A DNA stretch of 64,000 nt from Cellulomonas sp. P24 (GTDB lineage Bacteria; Actinomycetota; Actinomycetes; Actinomycetales; Cellulomonadaceae). Positions 36,400-45,474 of the stretch are shown piece after piece. The notes below the pieces were generated by a model. The model saw only the letters and a program-made list of their open reading frames with translations. It was not told the origin of the DNA and made no database searches. A program made the position numbers and the translations under genes. The first letter of the stretch is position 1; every line of letters starts with the position of its first letter. Where the stretch lies: the NCBI RefSeq assembly GCF_024704385.1, contig NZ_JAJDFX010000002.1, positions 2,914,001-2,978,000 of the forward strand. The letters run 5' to 3'.

Positions 36400-37144
36400 T
36401 CAGCGGTCCTCTCTGTCGGTGGACGGACGGGTGGCGTCCGGGGGTGTGGCGGACTCGGGTGTGGTGGACGGGGGTGCGGTCGACGGAGCGGCGGCAGGTG
36501 GGGGCGCGCTCGTCCCCGAAGGTGGCGGCGCGGCATAGGGCGGCGGCCCGCTCGCGTAGATGCCGCCCGTGTAGACCTCCATGACGACCGCTCCCCACTG
36601 CGCCATGCCGGCCGGGCTGAACGGGTCCAGCCCGGTCGCCTGCTCGACGAGGTCGCGCAGGATGATCGCGCCGAGGTCGTTGACGATCAGGAACACGGCG
36701 CGGGCACGCGCGTCGACCGACGGTCGGACGATCCCGGCGGCCTCCTGGGCGCCGAGCTCGTTCACGGTGGCCTCGACGAGACCGTGGAACAGTCCGCTCG
36801 CGGCCTCACCGCCGTCGATGAGCATGCGACGCATGTAGCGCATGAGCTCCGGCTCGCCGCGGAGGAGCTCGGCCATCGATCCGGCCATCTCGCTGAAATC
36901 CGCCCCCCGCGTCCGTGGGCACGTCCGCGGGCATCGAGGTGAGCGCAGAGATCAGCCGGGCGTCGGTGGCCTCCTTGAGCTGCGCCTTCGTCTTGAAGTG
37001 GTGGACGACGAGCGAGGAGGACACGCCGGCCTCGGCGGCGACGTCGCGGATCGACGTGGCGTCGAACCCGCGCTCGGCGAACAGGCGCATCGCTGCGGCG
37101 CGGATCCGGGCGGAGGCGGTGAGGTCATCGGGGGCTGCACGCAT
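36400..37144 (-). pseudogene. TetR-family regulator, broken by a frameshift in a G run
   Basis: The first 75 codons (from ATG at 37144) encode a TetR HTH (AAMRLFAERGFDATSIRDVAAEAGVSSSLVVHHFKTK). The C-terminal ligand domain is in another frame, from about 36895 to 36400, and ends in a Pro/Thr/Ala-rich tail. Removing one base from the six-C run at 36903-36908 (six G on the coding strand) restores DAGADFSEMAGSMAELL. The complete protein would be about 247 residues. It lies two bases upstream of the ABC ATPase gene and probably represses it. Confidence 0.8.
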
Positions 37145-37146
37145 GT

Positions 37147-37163
37147 GTTGTTTATAGCACAAC
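37147..37163. promoter_or_regulatory. Putative TetR operator
   Basis: GTTGT-7-ACAAC is an inverted repeat in an AT-rich patch two bases upstream of the TetR start. Autoregulation is inferred. Confidence 0.5.
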
Positions 37164-37213
37164 TGTGCAGCCGTCTGGCTGGGTGCCTGGCCCCCTGTGC
37201 GCCCGCTGGCGGT

Positions 37214-37936
37214 TCAGCCCACCCGGGATGTTGCTGCGGCGGCGAGGACCTGGGCGAGGTCCTGCGGGCGACTCCACATGGGCCAGTGGCCGGTCGGCAG
37301 GTCGACGAGGTCGAGGTGCTGGAGGTTCGCGACCTCGGCGAACATCGGATGGCCGGCGTCGGCCAGCTCCCTCACCTGGGCGCTCGGGATCGAGCAGCAC
37401 ACCAGCGTGGTCGGGACCTGCAGGCGTGCGTCGTTGCTGAGCTCCACCGGCTGGCGAAGCACGGGACCGGGCTCCGGGACGGCCCGGGCCCGGAATCGCT
37501 CGAGATCGTGGGTGCTCAAGCCGTCGAGGCTGGCCTGCTCCGCAAGCGCCTCGAAGGGTGGCAGGGGCAGCTCGTCCGCGCGGTCGGGAGCGAAGACGCT
37601 TCCGGGCGCGGCCGGTCCGCTGTCGACCCAGACCACACGTCGGACGAGCTCGGGGTGATGGTCGAGCACCAGGCTCACCGGGGCGTTGGCGCCGCTGTGC
37701 GCCACGATGACCACCGGGTGCTCCTCGGAGGCTGCGACCTGCTCGATCGCCGCCGCCTGGTCGTCGAGCGTCCGGGAGGCTCGCTCGGGGTCTGTCGCGT
37801 CCAGGCCGGGGAGGGTCATCGGAATGGCTCGCCGGCCGGCAGCGGTCAGGTGCTCCACCACCTCGTCCCACGCCCACGCGCCGAGCCAGTGGCCGGCGAT
37901 CAGGATGATGGTCGGGTTGTTCGTGTTCGTCGTCAT
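37214..37936 (-). CDS. Alpha/beta hydrolase
   Basis: A 240-residue esterase-like fold. The oxyanion segment is AGHWLGAWAWDEV, the nucleophile elbow is VAHSGAN (Ser), and the C-terminal His lies in TGHWPMWSRP. It resembles the plant methyl esterase/hydroxynitrile lyase-like branch. It is divergent from a WYL-domain regulator 73 bases away, a common pair in actinobacteria. The substrate is unknown. Confidence 0.85.
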   Translation of the reverse strand: MTTNTNNPTIILIAGHWLGAWAWDEVVEHLTAAGRRAIPMTLPGLDATDPERASRTLDDQAAAIEQVAASEEHPVVIVAHSGANAPVSLVLDHHPELVRRVVWVDSGPAAPGSVFAPDRADELPLPPFEALAEQASLDGLSTHDLERFRARAVPEPGPVLRQPVELSNDARLQVPTTLVCCSIPSAQVRELADAGHPMFAEVANLQHLDLVDLPTGHWPMWSRPQDLAQVLAAAATSRVG

Positions 37937-38009
37937 ACGGCGATGCTCGCAAGCCCGGTGGACAACGGTGTGTCACCATTTCTGGCATGGTTTTGGCGGA
38001 GGCGCGGAC

Positions 38010-38708
38010 ATGAAGCGGGTGGAACGGCTCCACGCCCTGGTCGAGATGTTGCGCCGCAACGGTTCCCGCGGATGCACGGCCGAGCGACTCGCGGCGGAGT
38101 TCGGGGTCTCGGTGCGGACGGTCAAGCGCGACCTCGCCGCCCTCGAGCACAGCGGAGCCCCGATCTGGTCGCGCCCGGGCCCCGGCGGCGGCTACGGTCT
38201 GGCCGCCAGGGCGAACCTCCCGCCGGTCAGCCTGACGCCCGCGCAGGCTGTGGCGCTCCTCGCGGCCGTCTCGGCTGCCTCCGACGCCCCCTATGCCGAC
38301 CTGGCCTCGGCCGGTGTGAAGAAGATCCTCGACGTCCTCGACCCGCGGACCCGGACAAGGGCCGACGAGCTCGCGAGTCGCATCTGGGTGGACCGGCGGT
38401 CACCTCCGGTTCGCGCGGTCAGATCGGCACTCGACGAAGCGATGGCCGAGCAACGCGTCGTGCGCATCCGCTACGTCGCGCGTGACGGCAGCACGACGAC
38501 CCGCGACGTCGAGCCGGTCATGTTCGGATCCACGAACGGCCGCTGGTACCTGATCGGATGGTGCCGGTTGCGCAGTGCCATCCGGTGGTTCCTCGTGACG
38601 CGGATCGAGCACGCCAGCGTGACCACGATCCCGTGTGGGGATCACGGAGTTCAGGAAGTCGGTGATCCGCCGGCGACGGCTCGGTCTGTGCAGAGCGGAG
38701 GTGGGTGA
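38010..38708 (+). CDS. YafY-type HTH/WYL transcriptional regulator
   Basis: A 232-residue regulator with an N-terminal HTH (RLAAEFGVSVRTVKRDLAALE) and a WYL domain (GRWYLIGWCRLRSAIRWFLVTRI). It is shorter than many of 300 or more residues, ending soon after the WYL core. ATG at 38010 fits the family start (KRVERLHALVEMLRRNG). It is divergent from the hydrolase gene and presumably controls it. Confidence 0.85.
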   Translation: MKRVERLHALVEMLRRNGSRGCTAERLAAEFGVSVRTVKRDLAALEHSGAPIWSRPGPGGGYGLAARANLPPVSLTPAQAVALLAAVSAASDAPYADLASAGVKKILDVLDPRTRTRADELASRIWVDRRSPPVRAVRSALDEAMAEQRVVRIRYVARDGSTTTRDVEPVMFGSTNGRWYLIGWCRLRSAIRWFLVTRIEHASVTTIPCGDHGVQEVGDPPATARSVQSGGG

Positions 38709-38920
38709 TGATCCCGGACGTCCGGTGCTGCTCGGTCGCCGACCTGGTCCGAGTAGGCGAGCGTTGCCGTCGGCGCCTTCACCGCCACCCACGGTAGGCT
38801 CAGCACCGCCGCGCGGGTTGTGTCTCAGGCCCGGCGGTGCAACGGGACGATCCAGATGCCCTGCGCAGGCCCCGCGCGAGAACCGCGAGGGAGGCTGACC
38901 GGGTACCTGGCGCGGCCCGT

Positions 38921-38993
38921 GCGCCTGTAGCTCAGGGGATAGAGCACCGCTCTCCTAAAGCGGGTGTCGGCAGTTCGAATCTGCCCAGGCGCA
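38921..38993 (+). tRNA. tRNA-Arg (anticodon CCT)
   Basis: A cloverleaf can be drawn: acceptor GCGCCTG/CAGGCGC, D-arm GCTC/GAGC, anticodon stem CCGCT/AGCGG with loop CTCCTAA (anticodon CCT at 38954-38956), T-arm GGCAG/CTGCC with loop TTCGAAT, discriminator A. CCA is not encoded. Its 3' half is repeated at 50936-50978, marking it as an integration site. Confidence 0.95.
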
Positions 38994-38994
38994 C
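38952..38994 (+). repeat. attL-like repeat within the tRNA-Arg 3' half
   Basis: This 43-base stretch recurs at 50936-50978 with 38 identities. All five differences are A/G transitions. I interpret it as the left attachment site of the island. Confidence 0.6.
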
Positions 38995-39064
38995 GGGTGT
39001 TTGTGCAGTTCAGAGGTGGTTTCGGTGACTGGGGCGCAGGGGGTGCGAGGTCGGTTTCGGGCTC

Positions 39065-39085
39065 GTGGTCAGCGTATGGTCAGCG
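39065..39085 (+). repeat. GGTCAGCG pair, putative integrase arm-type sites (left)
   Basis: Two GGTCAGCG copies (39067-39074, 39078-39085) are spaced by 11 bases. A near-identical 21-mer occurs at 50833-50853. They sit about 70 bases inside the tRNA end. Confidence 0.5.
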
Positions 39086-39207
39086 GGTTGTCTCAGGACG
39101 TGGATGGTCTGTCTGGGACGTGGACGGACGTCGGGGGACGGCGCGGGCATGGCCGGCTCCAACTATCGCGGCCTCGAGAAGCGGGGGCGGTCATCCGGCT
39201 ACGCCGC

Positions 39208-39484
39208 CCACAGGACCCCCGAGATCAAGGACTGGCTCGCGGCGAACCCGCCGGTCACCGTGCACTTCACACCGACCCGGGCGTCCTCGATGAGCCTGGT
39301 TGAAGTCTGGGTCTCCGTCATCGAGCGCCAAGCCATCCACCGCGGCATTTACACGTCGGTCAAAGACCTCAAGCACCTTCATCGACGGCTGTAACGACCG
39401 CGTCCACCCCTTCGTCAGGACCGAAGCCGCCGACGACGTCCTCGAGAACGCCAACCACAAGAGAACCTCAGAGTCGCGGCATTG
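39208..39484 (+). pseudogene. Relic of an IS630-family transposase
   Basis: The C-terminal part of a DDE transposase is visible: TPEIKDWLAANPPVTVHFTP, SLVEVWVSVIERQAIHRG and SVKDL. The frame then changes to TFIDGCNDRVHPFVRTEA, DDVLENANHK and TSESRH. One frameshift at about 39385 and loss of the N-terminal half make it a remnant. It shows mobile-element activity at the left end of the island. Confidence 0.75.
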
Positions 39485-39486
39485 GG

Positions 39487-39924
39487 TCAAAGCGACGGTT
39501 CCTCGCCGGAGACGGGGTACTCCCCGCCAACAGTGCCGATCACGCGGATGAAGATGCGGAGCTTCTTGAGCTCTGCAGCGATGTCGTTGGCCTCTGCTTC
39601 GTAGCCTCGATCGAACCCAGCTCCAAACAGTTCGAACGCTTCGCTGTACTCGTCCGCGGTCCCGCTCGTGACGTGATCGGCGCTGGACAAGGTATATCGT
39701 CTCAGTCTCCACTTGACGTCGTTGATCGACGCGTTCGGTACTTCGATGTTCCAGCGATCTCCATTCATCGACAGATAGAGCTGAACGCCGTGGATCGACA
39801 CGAGCGACCGCAGCCACGCCAAGATCGCGTGCCGCGAGGGCCAAAAGAGTGCGCTCAATGTGAAGATCGCCGCCGCACTCAGGAGATTGACAAGCAGATC
39901 AGGCACGAAAGTACTGAAGTCCAT
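39487..39924 (-). CDS. Hypothetical membrane-anchored protein
   Basis: A 145-residue protein with one N-terminal hydrophobic helix (LLVNLLSAAAIFTLSALFW) followed by a charged soluble region. ATG at 39924 is chosen, since upstream codons show no hydrophobic or conserved pattern. Codon use is less GC-biased than the core genes. No family recognised. Confidence 0.5.
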   Translation of the reverse strand: MDFSTFVPDLLVNLLSAAAIFTLSALFWPSRHAILAWLRSLVSIHGVQLYLSMNGDRWNIEVPNASINDVKWRLRRYTLSSADHVTSGTADEYSEAFELFGAGFDRGYEAEANDIAAELKKLRIFIRVIGTVGGEYPVSGEEPSL

Positions 39925-40089
39925 ACGCACCTCGGGATGGTATCTCAGTTGGCTCGGACTGCGTCCTCGGGGCCTGCGGCCGGATCCGTGTTGCGCAGGA
40001 TTAGCGGAGACGGGGCCGCCGTGAAAGGCGCTGTTGCTTGGGAGTCCTGGCCGTTGGGTCATGCAGGGCTGCGACCGGCAAGTCGCAGC

Positions 40090-40581
40090 ATGACGCGGGA
40101 GCTGCTTCGCGAACGACCCTCAACGGCGCCGCGGTCATGCGAGCATCAAGCTGTGCGCGAGCTGGCGTCGCTGTGGTCGCGGGAGCCCGCTGGGGTGATC
40201 GAGCTGGTCGACGCAACCTGGCAGGACAACAAGATCGAGTGGCGGCCCGGTGACACGTGGACCGCGTGCTGGAGTCCGTCACTGGTCGCCGACCTGCCGC
40301 TATCTCCGGGCTTCGCGGTTCGCACCATCGACTCCCGGACCGTGCTCCGCACGGCACTGCAAGTCAAAGTGAAGTACCACGCCCCCGAGAGTCCTCTGCA
40401 CCGGGCTACCACCACCGTGCTCCGCATCGGCCCCGCGGGCACCTACCGAAGCGTCGATGCCACCAGTTTCGAGGTCCCACTCACAGGCGGTGACTGCGAC
40501 GCCGAGACTTGGCTCGCCGCCGCCGAACCTCGGCTCGTCTCAGATCTCGCGATCTGGCTACGCGCGCGGACGGCGAAGTAG
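40090..40581 (+). CDS. Hypothetical protein
   Basis: A soluble protein of up to 163 residues. Segments such as WSREPAGVIELVDATWQDNK and WRPGDTWTACWSPSLVA suggest a real coding frame. I recognise no domain. The start is uncertain: ATG at 40090 or GTG at 40153. It lies divergent from the membrane gene to the left. Confidence 0.45.
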   Translation: MTRELLRERPSTAPRSCEHQAVRELASLWSREPAGVIELVDATWQDNKIEWRPGDTWTACWSPSLVADLPLSPGFAVRTIDSRTVLRTALQVKVKYHAPESPLHRATTTVLRIGPAGTYRSVDATSFEVPLTGGDCDAETWLAAAEPRLVSDLAIWLRARTAK

Positions 40582-40795
40582 CGACCAGCACGGCGTCCCG
40601 AACCGCTTGCGCATAGAGGCCCACAATGTGACGTTCACGTCGGTGTGATCGTTGATCCCGTGGCAAGCGCTCCGTGTACGGCACGTCCGCTTGGCGCCCT
40701 CGCGTGCGGTTGTGCTCGGGCGGGTGGACGAAATCGGGGGTACCTGAACTCTTCACTCACGGCGCACGGGAAGAAGCGCTCGGCGCGTATCGGTT
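40582..40795. other. Intergenic, no gene recognised
   Basis: A low-complexity-free stretch with no credible coding frame. A short open frame at 40645 overlaps the start of the convergent membrane gene and shows no recognisable protein pattern. Confidence 0.5.
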
Positions 40796-41257
40796 CTAGC
40801 GTGAGAATCCAAAAGCAGCGCCAAACGCGAACAGCATGAACGCGACCCCTGCCAGCGCCCGGATTATCGAAGTGTACGAAGAGGCGCGATGGGTTGGCTT
40901 CTTCATCAGTGCAACCATGTCCAGATCGGCGATACCGCTTGCGCGGCCGATTTTTGCTTCGAGCTCCTCGAGCGGCTTCTCGGCGACCCGAATCAATTCT
41001 CGCGTCCGAACGTCAAGACGCCAAAACAGGACCGACAATATGCAGCCGCCCGTGGCCACCGCCCCGGCCACCTGTGGGCGGCTCGAATTCAGCGTGGCGC
41101 CATAGCCAGCAGTTATGAACCCCGCGGATAGGAGGAAGTAGTTTAGAAGCTGCATTCTCTGTCCGGCATGAAGAGCGAACCACTGCCACGAGTGATCAAG
41201 GGCGAGCTTCAGTTCGTTGGATTCGTCCGAGCGGCTCGCGTGCCCGTCGTTGGTCAT
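40796..41257 (-). CDS. Small membrane protein, RipA/SLATT-like
   Basis: A 153-residue protein. A soluble N-terminus with WQWFALHAGQRMQLLN is followed by two TM helices (FLLSAGFITAGYGATL and VAGAVATGGCILSVLFW), a charged loop (RLDVRTRELIRVAEKPLEELE) and a C-terminal TM. The pattern resembles small membrane proteins associated with defence islands (RipA or SLATT-like). The match is by eye and weak. It would be an effector or sensor candidate in this island. Confidence 0.55.
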   Translation of the reverse strand: MTNDGHASRSDESNELKLALDHSWQWFALHAGQRMQLLNYFLLSAGFITAGYGATLNSSRPQVAGAVATGGCILSVLFWRLDVRTRELIRVAEKPLEELEAKIGRASGIADLDMVALMKKPTHRASSYTSIIRALAGVAFMLFAFGAAFGFSR

Positions 41258-41559
41258 TTCGCCTCCAAGCGAGTAGAGAGATTCGACCCGGCGCTGTCCG
41301 GGAACGTGTCGCGCCGAGCCAGCTCATCGGTCCCCAGCACCTTAAGGGTTCAACGTGTACACGCCGTGGCGCCGACGAGAGTCCTGATTGCCGAAACGAT
41401 CGTTGGCGAGTCTCGAGCTTGGACCTAAGAGAATCGTCTGTCGCCGGGGCCCCGTAGCGCAGCGCGAGCTCGGGTAGCTTCAAGGTGTCGACGTCGGCTG
41501 AAGACTGACCCCCTGGCGTCGTTTGAAAGTGAACCCCCTGCACGACGCTGTGGAGGGTG

Positions 41560-42786
41560 ATGAGCGTGGAGGACTGGGCGGAGATCCGTCGGTTGCACCG
41601 GGTCGAGGGGATGGCGATCAAGGCGATCGCGCGTCGGCTGGGTGTCTCGAGGAACGCGGTGCGCCGGGCGTTGGCCCATGACGCCCCGCCGAAGTATGTC
41701 CGAGAGCCCAGGGGCTCGATCGTCGACGCGGTCGAGCCCAAGGTTCGCGAGCTGCTGCGGGCGGTCCCGGACATGCCGGCGACGGTGATCGCCGAGCGGA
41801 TCGGGTGGGACCGGTCGATCACGGTCCTCAAGGACCGGATCCGTGAGCTGCGTCCGTACTACCTGCCCCCGGACCCGGCGACGCGGACCTCCTACGACCC
41901 GGGTCAGCGGGTCCAGTGCGACCTGTGGTTCCCGCCGGCGCCGATCCCGGTCGGGTTCGGGCACGTCGCCTGTCCGCCGGTGCTGGTGATGGTCGCGGGC
42001 TACTCGCGGATGATCTTCGCGGTCATGGTCCCGACCCGTCAGGCCGAGGACCTGATCGCCGGGCACTGGTCGGTGCTGCAGGCGATGGGCGGGGTTCCGG
42101 CTCAGCTGGTCTGGGACAACGAGCCCGCGGTGGGGGCCTGGCGGGCCGGCAAGCCCAAGCTCGCCGATCAGTTCGAGGCGTTCCGCGGGACGTTGGGCAT
42201 CTCGGTGCACCAGTGCCGCCCGCGGGACCCGGAGGCCAAGGGTCTGGTCGAGCGGGTCAACGGCTACTTCGAGACCTCGTTCCTGCCCGGGCGGACCTTC
42301 ACCGGCCCGGGTGACTTCAACACCCAGCTGACCGACTGGCTGGTGCAGGCGAACGGGCGCCATCACCGGTCGCTGGGTGCTCGTCCGGCTGACCGGTGGG
42401 CCGCCGACGCCGCCGCGATGCTCGCCTTGCCGCCCGTGGCCCCGCAGCTCGGCTGGTCGGCGACCGTCCGCCTGCCCCGGGACCACTACGTCCGGTTGGA
42501 CTCCAACGACTACTCCGTGGACCCGGTCGCGGTCGGCCGCAAGGTCGTGGTGACCGCTGACCTGGCCACCGTGACCGTCCGCCTGGGCACCAAGGTCGTC
42601 GCGGCCCATGAGCGGTGCTGGGCCCGTCAGCAGACCATCACCGATCCCGCCCACCGGGCCGCTGCCCTGGCGTTGTCGTTCGCGGCGGCCCACCGGCCGG
42701 CGGCCCCACGGATGCAAGAGGTCGAGCAACGGAACCTGGGCGACTACGACCAGGTGTTCGGGCTGGCCGAGGTGATGGCCCGATGA
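41560..42786 (+). CDS. istA: IS21 transposase IstA
   Basis: A 408-residue integrase-like protein. The HTH is MAIKAIARRLGVSRNAVRRAL. The DDE catalytic core includes VQCDLWF (D), VWDNEP (D) and DPEAKGLVERVNGYFE (E). The C-terminal region is DNA-binding beta. ATG at 41560 is used; GTG at 41566 has better spacing to GGAGGG. It overlaps istB by four bases. Confidence 0.92.
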   Translation: MSVEDWAEIRRLHRVEGMAIKAIARRLGVSRNAVRRALAHDAPPKYVREPRGSIVDAVEPKVRELLRAVPDMPATVIAERIGWDRSITVLKDRIRELRPYYLPPDPATRTSYDPGQRVQCDLWFPPAPIPVGFGHVACPPVLVMVAGYSRMIFAVMVPTRQAEDLIAGHWSVLQAMGGVPAQLVWDNEPAVGAWRAGKPKLADQFEAFRGTLGISVHQCRPRDPEAKGLVERVNGYFETSFLPGRTFTGPGDFNTQLTDWLVQANGRHHRSLGARPADRWAADAAAMLALPPVAPQLGWSATVRLPRDHYVRLDSNDYSVDPVAVGRKVVVTADLATVTVRLGTKVVAAHERCWARQQTITDPAHRAAALALSFAAAHRPAAPRMQEVEQRNLGDYDQVFGLAEVMAR

Positions 42787-43565
42787 GCGCGACCCAGACC
42801 CGCGACGTCACCGCCGAGCTCGCGTTCTTGACCCGCGCGTTGAAGGCGCCCACGTTGCGTGACGCGGTCGACCGCCTCGCCGAACGGGCCCGCGCGGAGT
42901 CCTGGACCCACGAGGAGTTCCTCGCGGCGTGTCTGGGCCGCGAGGTCGCCGCCCGTGAGACCCACGGCGGGGAAGGGCGCATCCGCGCCGCCCGGTTCCC
43001 CGGACGCAAGTCCCTGGAGGACTTCGACTTCGACCACGCCCGCGGCCTCAAACGCGACCTGATCGCCCACCTGGGGACCTTGGACTTCGTCGCCGCCCGG
43101 GAGAACGTCGTGTTCCTCGGCCCGCCCGGGACCGGCAAGACCCACCTGGCCACCGGCATCGCGATCCGCGCCTGCCAAGCCGGCCACCGCGTCCTGTTCG
43201 CGACCGCCTCGGAATGGGTCGACCGCCTCGCGACCGCCCACCACGACGGGCGCCTGCAAGACGAGCTCCGCCGCCTGGGCCGCTACCCCCTGCTGGTCAT
43301 CGACGAGGTCGGCTACATCCCCTTCGAACCCGAAGCCGCGAACCTGTTCTTCCAGCTCGTCTCAGCCCGCTACGAACGAGCCTCCCTGATCGTCACGTCC
43401 AACAAGCCCTTCGGCCGCTGGGGCGAGGTCTTCGGCGACGACACCGTCGCCGCCGCCATGATCGACCGCCTCGTCCACCACGCCGAAGTCATCGCCCTCA
43501 AAGGCGACTCCTACCGCCTGAAGAACCGCGACCTCGGCCGGGCACCAGGCCCGACCGACGACTGA
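42783..43565 (+). CDS. istB: IS21 helper ATPase IstB
   Basis: A 260-residue AAA+ ATPase with Walker A GPPGTGKTHLATG and Walker B LLVIDEVGYIPF. It selects the insertion target for IstA. It overlaps istA (ATGA), which is usual for IS21 elements. Confidence 0.93.
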   Translation: MSATQTRDVTAELAFLTRALKAPTLRDAVDRLAERARAESWTHEEFLAACLGREVAARETHGGEGRIRAARFPGRKSLEDFDFDHARGLKRDLIAHLGTLDFVAARENVVFLGPPGTGKTHLATGIAIRACQAGHRVLFATASEWVDRLATAHHDGRLQDELRRLGRYPLLVIDEVGYIPFEPEAANLFFQLVSARYERASLIVTSNKPFGRWGEVFGDDTVAAAMIDRLVHHAEVIALKGDSYRLKNRDLGRAPGPTDD

Positions 43566-43850
43566 GCACGACCACCGCAGAGGGGTTCACTTTCAACCGA
43601 CGACACGGGGTTCACTTTCGGGCGACGTTGACACAAGGTCCGTTGCGCACATGCCGATGACTCCTGTGCCGACGCGCCCGAGAGTGCTCGGCCAGGCGGG
43701 AGCAGCAAGATGTCATTGACGAGGTCTCGTGCGCTGGCCACCGGCTACCAGCGCAGTCGGCAGAGTCGCCGCGTCACCAGTGGGGTCACGCCGCGGCAGT
43801 CGCTCGGAGAGCGATGCAGTCGCCGACGGATGACGGACAGGGAGAACTAG

Positions 43851-44456
43851 ATGACCGGCCGAATCCTCAAGCCCGGGACGCTTATCGTCCTCGAAGGTCT
43901 CGACAAGACAGGGAAGAGTACCCAGGCAGCAGTGCTGGAGCGAGAGCTCGACCCGGCGACCACCGAGCACGTGCACATGCCGCGCGGGTTCAGTCACTTC
44001 ACCGCGGCGACGTACGCGATGTTGGAGGACGACGCCTGTCGGCCCGCATCTGGCGTGGCCAAGCAGTTCGCACATCTCGCGTGCCACGCAGAGAGCATGC
44101 CGCGGATTGTGGATCTCCTGCACGACAAGGCAGTACTTCTGGACCGCTGGTGGTGGTCGACGGTCGCATACGGCTGGTACAGCGGCGACATCCCCAAGAG
44201 TGGAATTACGCGAGAAGCGTTCATGAACGTCATCCAGGGCATCTGGTCACCGCTCACCGCGTCGGTGATTTTCGTGTTCGATCAGCCCTATGAGGCCGAC
44301 AGCAACAACTCCGGTCCGATCTCCAACGGGTACCAGGACTTGGCTAGGGGCGCTGATGATACGGTGGTTCGAGTTCCGACTGCTGGAGTGGCCGAAGTCA
44401 CGGCATTCATACTTGCCGAGCTTCGACGTCGTGACCTAACAACTGCGGCAAGTTGA
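43851..44456 (+). CDS. dTMP-kinase-like P-loop nucleotide kinase
   Basis: A 201-residue kinase. Walker A is VLEGLDKTGKSTQ near residue 15, the thymidylate kinase form. DRWWWSTVAYGWY supplies the DR motif of the nucleoside-binding site. It lies 12 bases upstream of a thymidylate-synthase-like gene. A modified-dNMP kinase (for example for 5-hydroxymethyl-dUMP) is inferred. The region is less GC-rich than the core. A plain thymidylate kinase is the alternative, but the chromosome will have its own tmk. Confidence 0.7.
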   Translation: MTGRILKPGTLIVLEGLDKTGKSTQAAVLERELDPATTEHVHMPRGFSHFTAATYAMLEDDACRPASGVAKQFAHLACHAESMPRIVDLLHDKAVLLDRWWWSTVAYGWYSGDIPKSGITREAFMNVIQGIWSPLTASVIFVFDQPYEADSNNSGPISNGYQDLARGADDTVVRVPTAGVAEVTAFILAELRRRDLTTAAS

Positions 44457-44468
44457 AGCGGGTGCGGT

Positions 44469-45464
44469 GTGGCGAACTTTAGGAACGTCAACTCGGCGTT
44501 TATGGGCATGTTGTCGGATCTGATTGACGTGGGAACGGAGATCGACAGTCGAAATGGACCCACTATCGAACTGGCCGCACAAACGGTCGCGATCGAGCTG
44601 CCCCTCGAGCGGTTCGTATTTGCCCCTGGCAGGAACAACAACCCATTCGCTGCAATCGCTGAGAGCATGTGGGTCATAGCGGGCCGCAACGACTTGGCCT
44701 ACCTCACCCCGTACTTGAGACGTGCCCGTGACTTCTCTGACGACGGTGGCGTGACGTGGCGTGCCGGCTACGGCCCGCGTCTCCGCGATTGGGGCGGAGT
44801 CGACCAACTTGCCGCGGTGCGCGGTGAGCTGGATCGCTCCCCGATGTCACGCCGGGCGGCCATCTCATTGTTCGATCCCTCGCAGGACTTCCAAGACAGC
44901 AGGGACATCCCATGCAACAACTGGTTGCATTTCCTCTCCAGGAACGGCCAACTGGACCTGAACGTCGCGGCGCGCAGTACCGACATCTGGTGGGGCTTCT
45001 CCGGCATCAACGCCTTCGAGTGGAGTGTCCTGCTGGAGATGATGGCACGATGGCTCAACTTGGAGCCTGGGGTGCTGACATTCTTCACGTCGTCGCTGCA
45101 CCTGTACGAGGAGCACCTGCCGCGCGCCCGAAACGTGCTGGCGACCGCGCCGCCCACCGTCGCTGGCTACGTTGGAGAGTCCACGCTGCGCTACGAAACG
45201 GAGTGGATGGCCGCGGGGGTTGCACTAGCCCAGTGGATGGACCTTGAGGAGCAGCTGCGCACCGGGGCGAACCTCGAGGACCTGACGATCCCATTCGACG
45301 ACCCGATGCTGAAGGGGTACATCCGCGCTCTGGACGTGTTTTGGGCCTTCAAGCGCGGTGCCATGCCTGCTGATCTCGAGCCGCGTCTCAGCTCGCTTGG
45401 CAACACGGATCTCGCAGCCGTCGCACGTGAGTACATCAATCGTCCCAACGCGCGCGACCACTGA
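44469..45464 (+). CDS. Thymidylate-synthase-fold enzyme (possible dUMP/dCMP hydroxymethylase)
   Basis: A 331-residue protein. The catalytic Cys lies in DIPCNNWLHFL and is followed by the nucleotide-binding ARSTDIWWGFSGINAFEWS, matching the PCH ... RSxDxxLGxPxN region of ThyA. Early NPFAAIAESMWVIAGRND matches the ThyA NPxxxxxExxW segment. The changed surroundings of the cysteine (PCN, not PCH) and the ThyA Asn region suggest a dNMP hydroxymethylase instead of ThyA. It is co-oriented with the kinase and convergent, 10 bases away, with the putative modification enzyme. A generic thymidylate synthase is the alternative. Confidence 0.72.
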   Translation: MANFRNVNSAFMGMLSDLIDVGTEIDSRNGPTIELAAQTVAIELPLERFVFAPGRNNNPFAAIAESMWVIAGRNDLAYLTPYLRRARDFSDDGGVTWRAGYGPRLRDWGGVDQLAAVRGELDRSPMSRRAAISLFDPSQDFQDSRDIPCNNWLHFLSRNGQLDLNVAARSTDIWWGFSGINAFEWSVLLEMMARWLNLEPGVLTFFTSSLHLYEEHLPRARNVLATAPPTVAGYVGESTLRYETEWMAAGVALAQWMDLEEQLRTGANLEDLTIPFDDPMLKGYIRALDVFWAFKRGAMPADLEPRLSSLGNTDLAAVAREYINRPNARDH

Positions 45465-45474
45465 TGTCGAAGAG

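Larger units (their letters stand above)
41486..43633 (+). mobile_element. Complete IS21-family insertion sequence
   Basis: A 2148-bp element with istA and istB. Its ends are TGTCGACGTCG (41486) and, read from the other side, TGTCAACGTCG (ending 43633). Internal repeats TTGAAAGTGAACCCC are present at both ends. A 5-bp direct duplication CAAGG flanks it (41481-41485 and 43634-43638). All features are intact, suggesting recent transposition into the region upstream of the RipA-like gene. Confidence 0.9.

Noticed and set aside
38952-38994. Second tRNA gene at 50936-50978
   Set aside because: Only the 3' half is present. The acceptor 5' strand and D-arm are missing, so it is an att-like copy, not a tRNA gene.
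40645-40839. Small gene on the plus strand
   Set aside because: It has no ribosome-binding site or hydropathy or domain pattern and overlaps the end of the convergent membrane gene.
43851-44456. Housekeeping thymidylate kinase
   Set aside because: It is inside the island next to TS-fold and modification genes, and low-GC compared with the core. A specialised role is more likely, though I keep ordinary dTMP kinase as an alternative.
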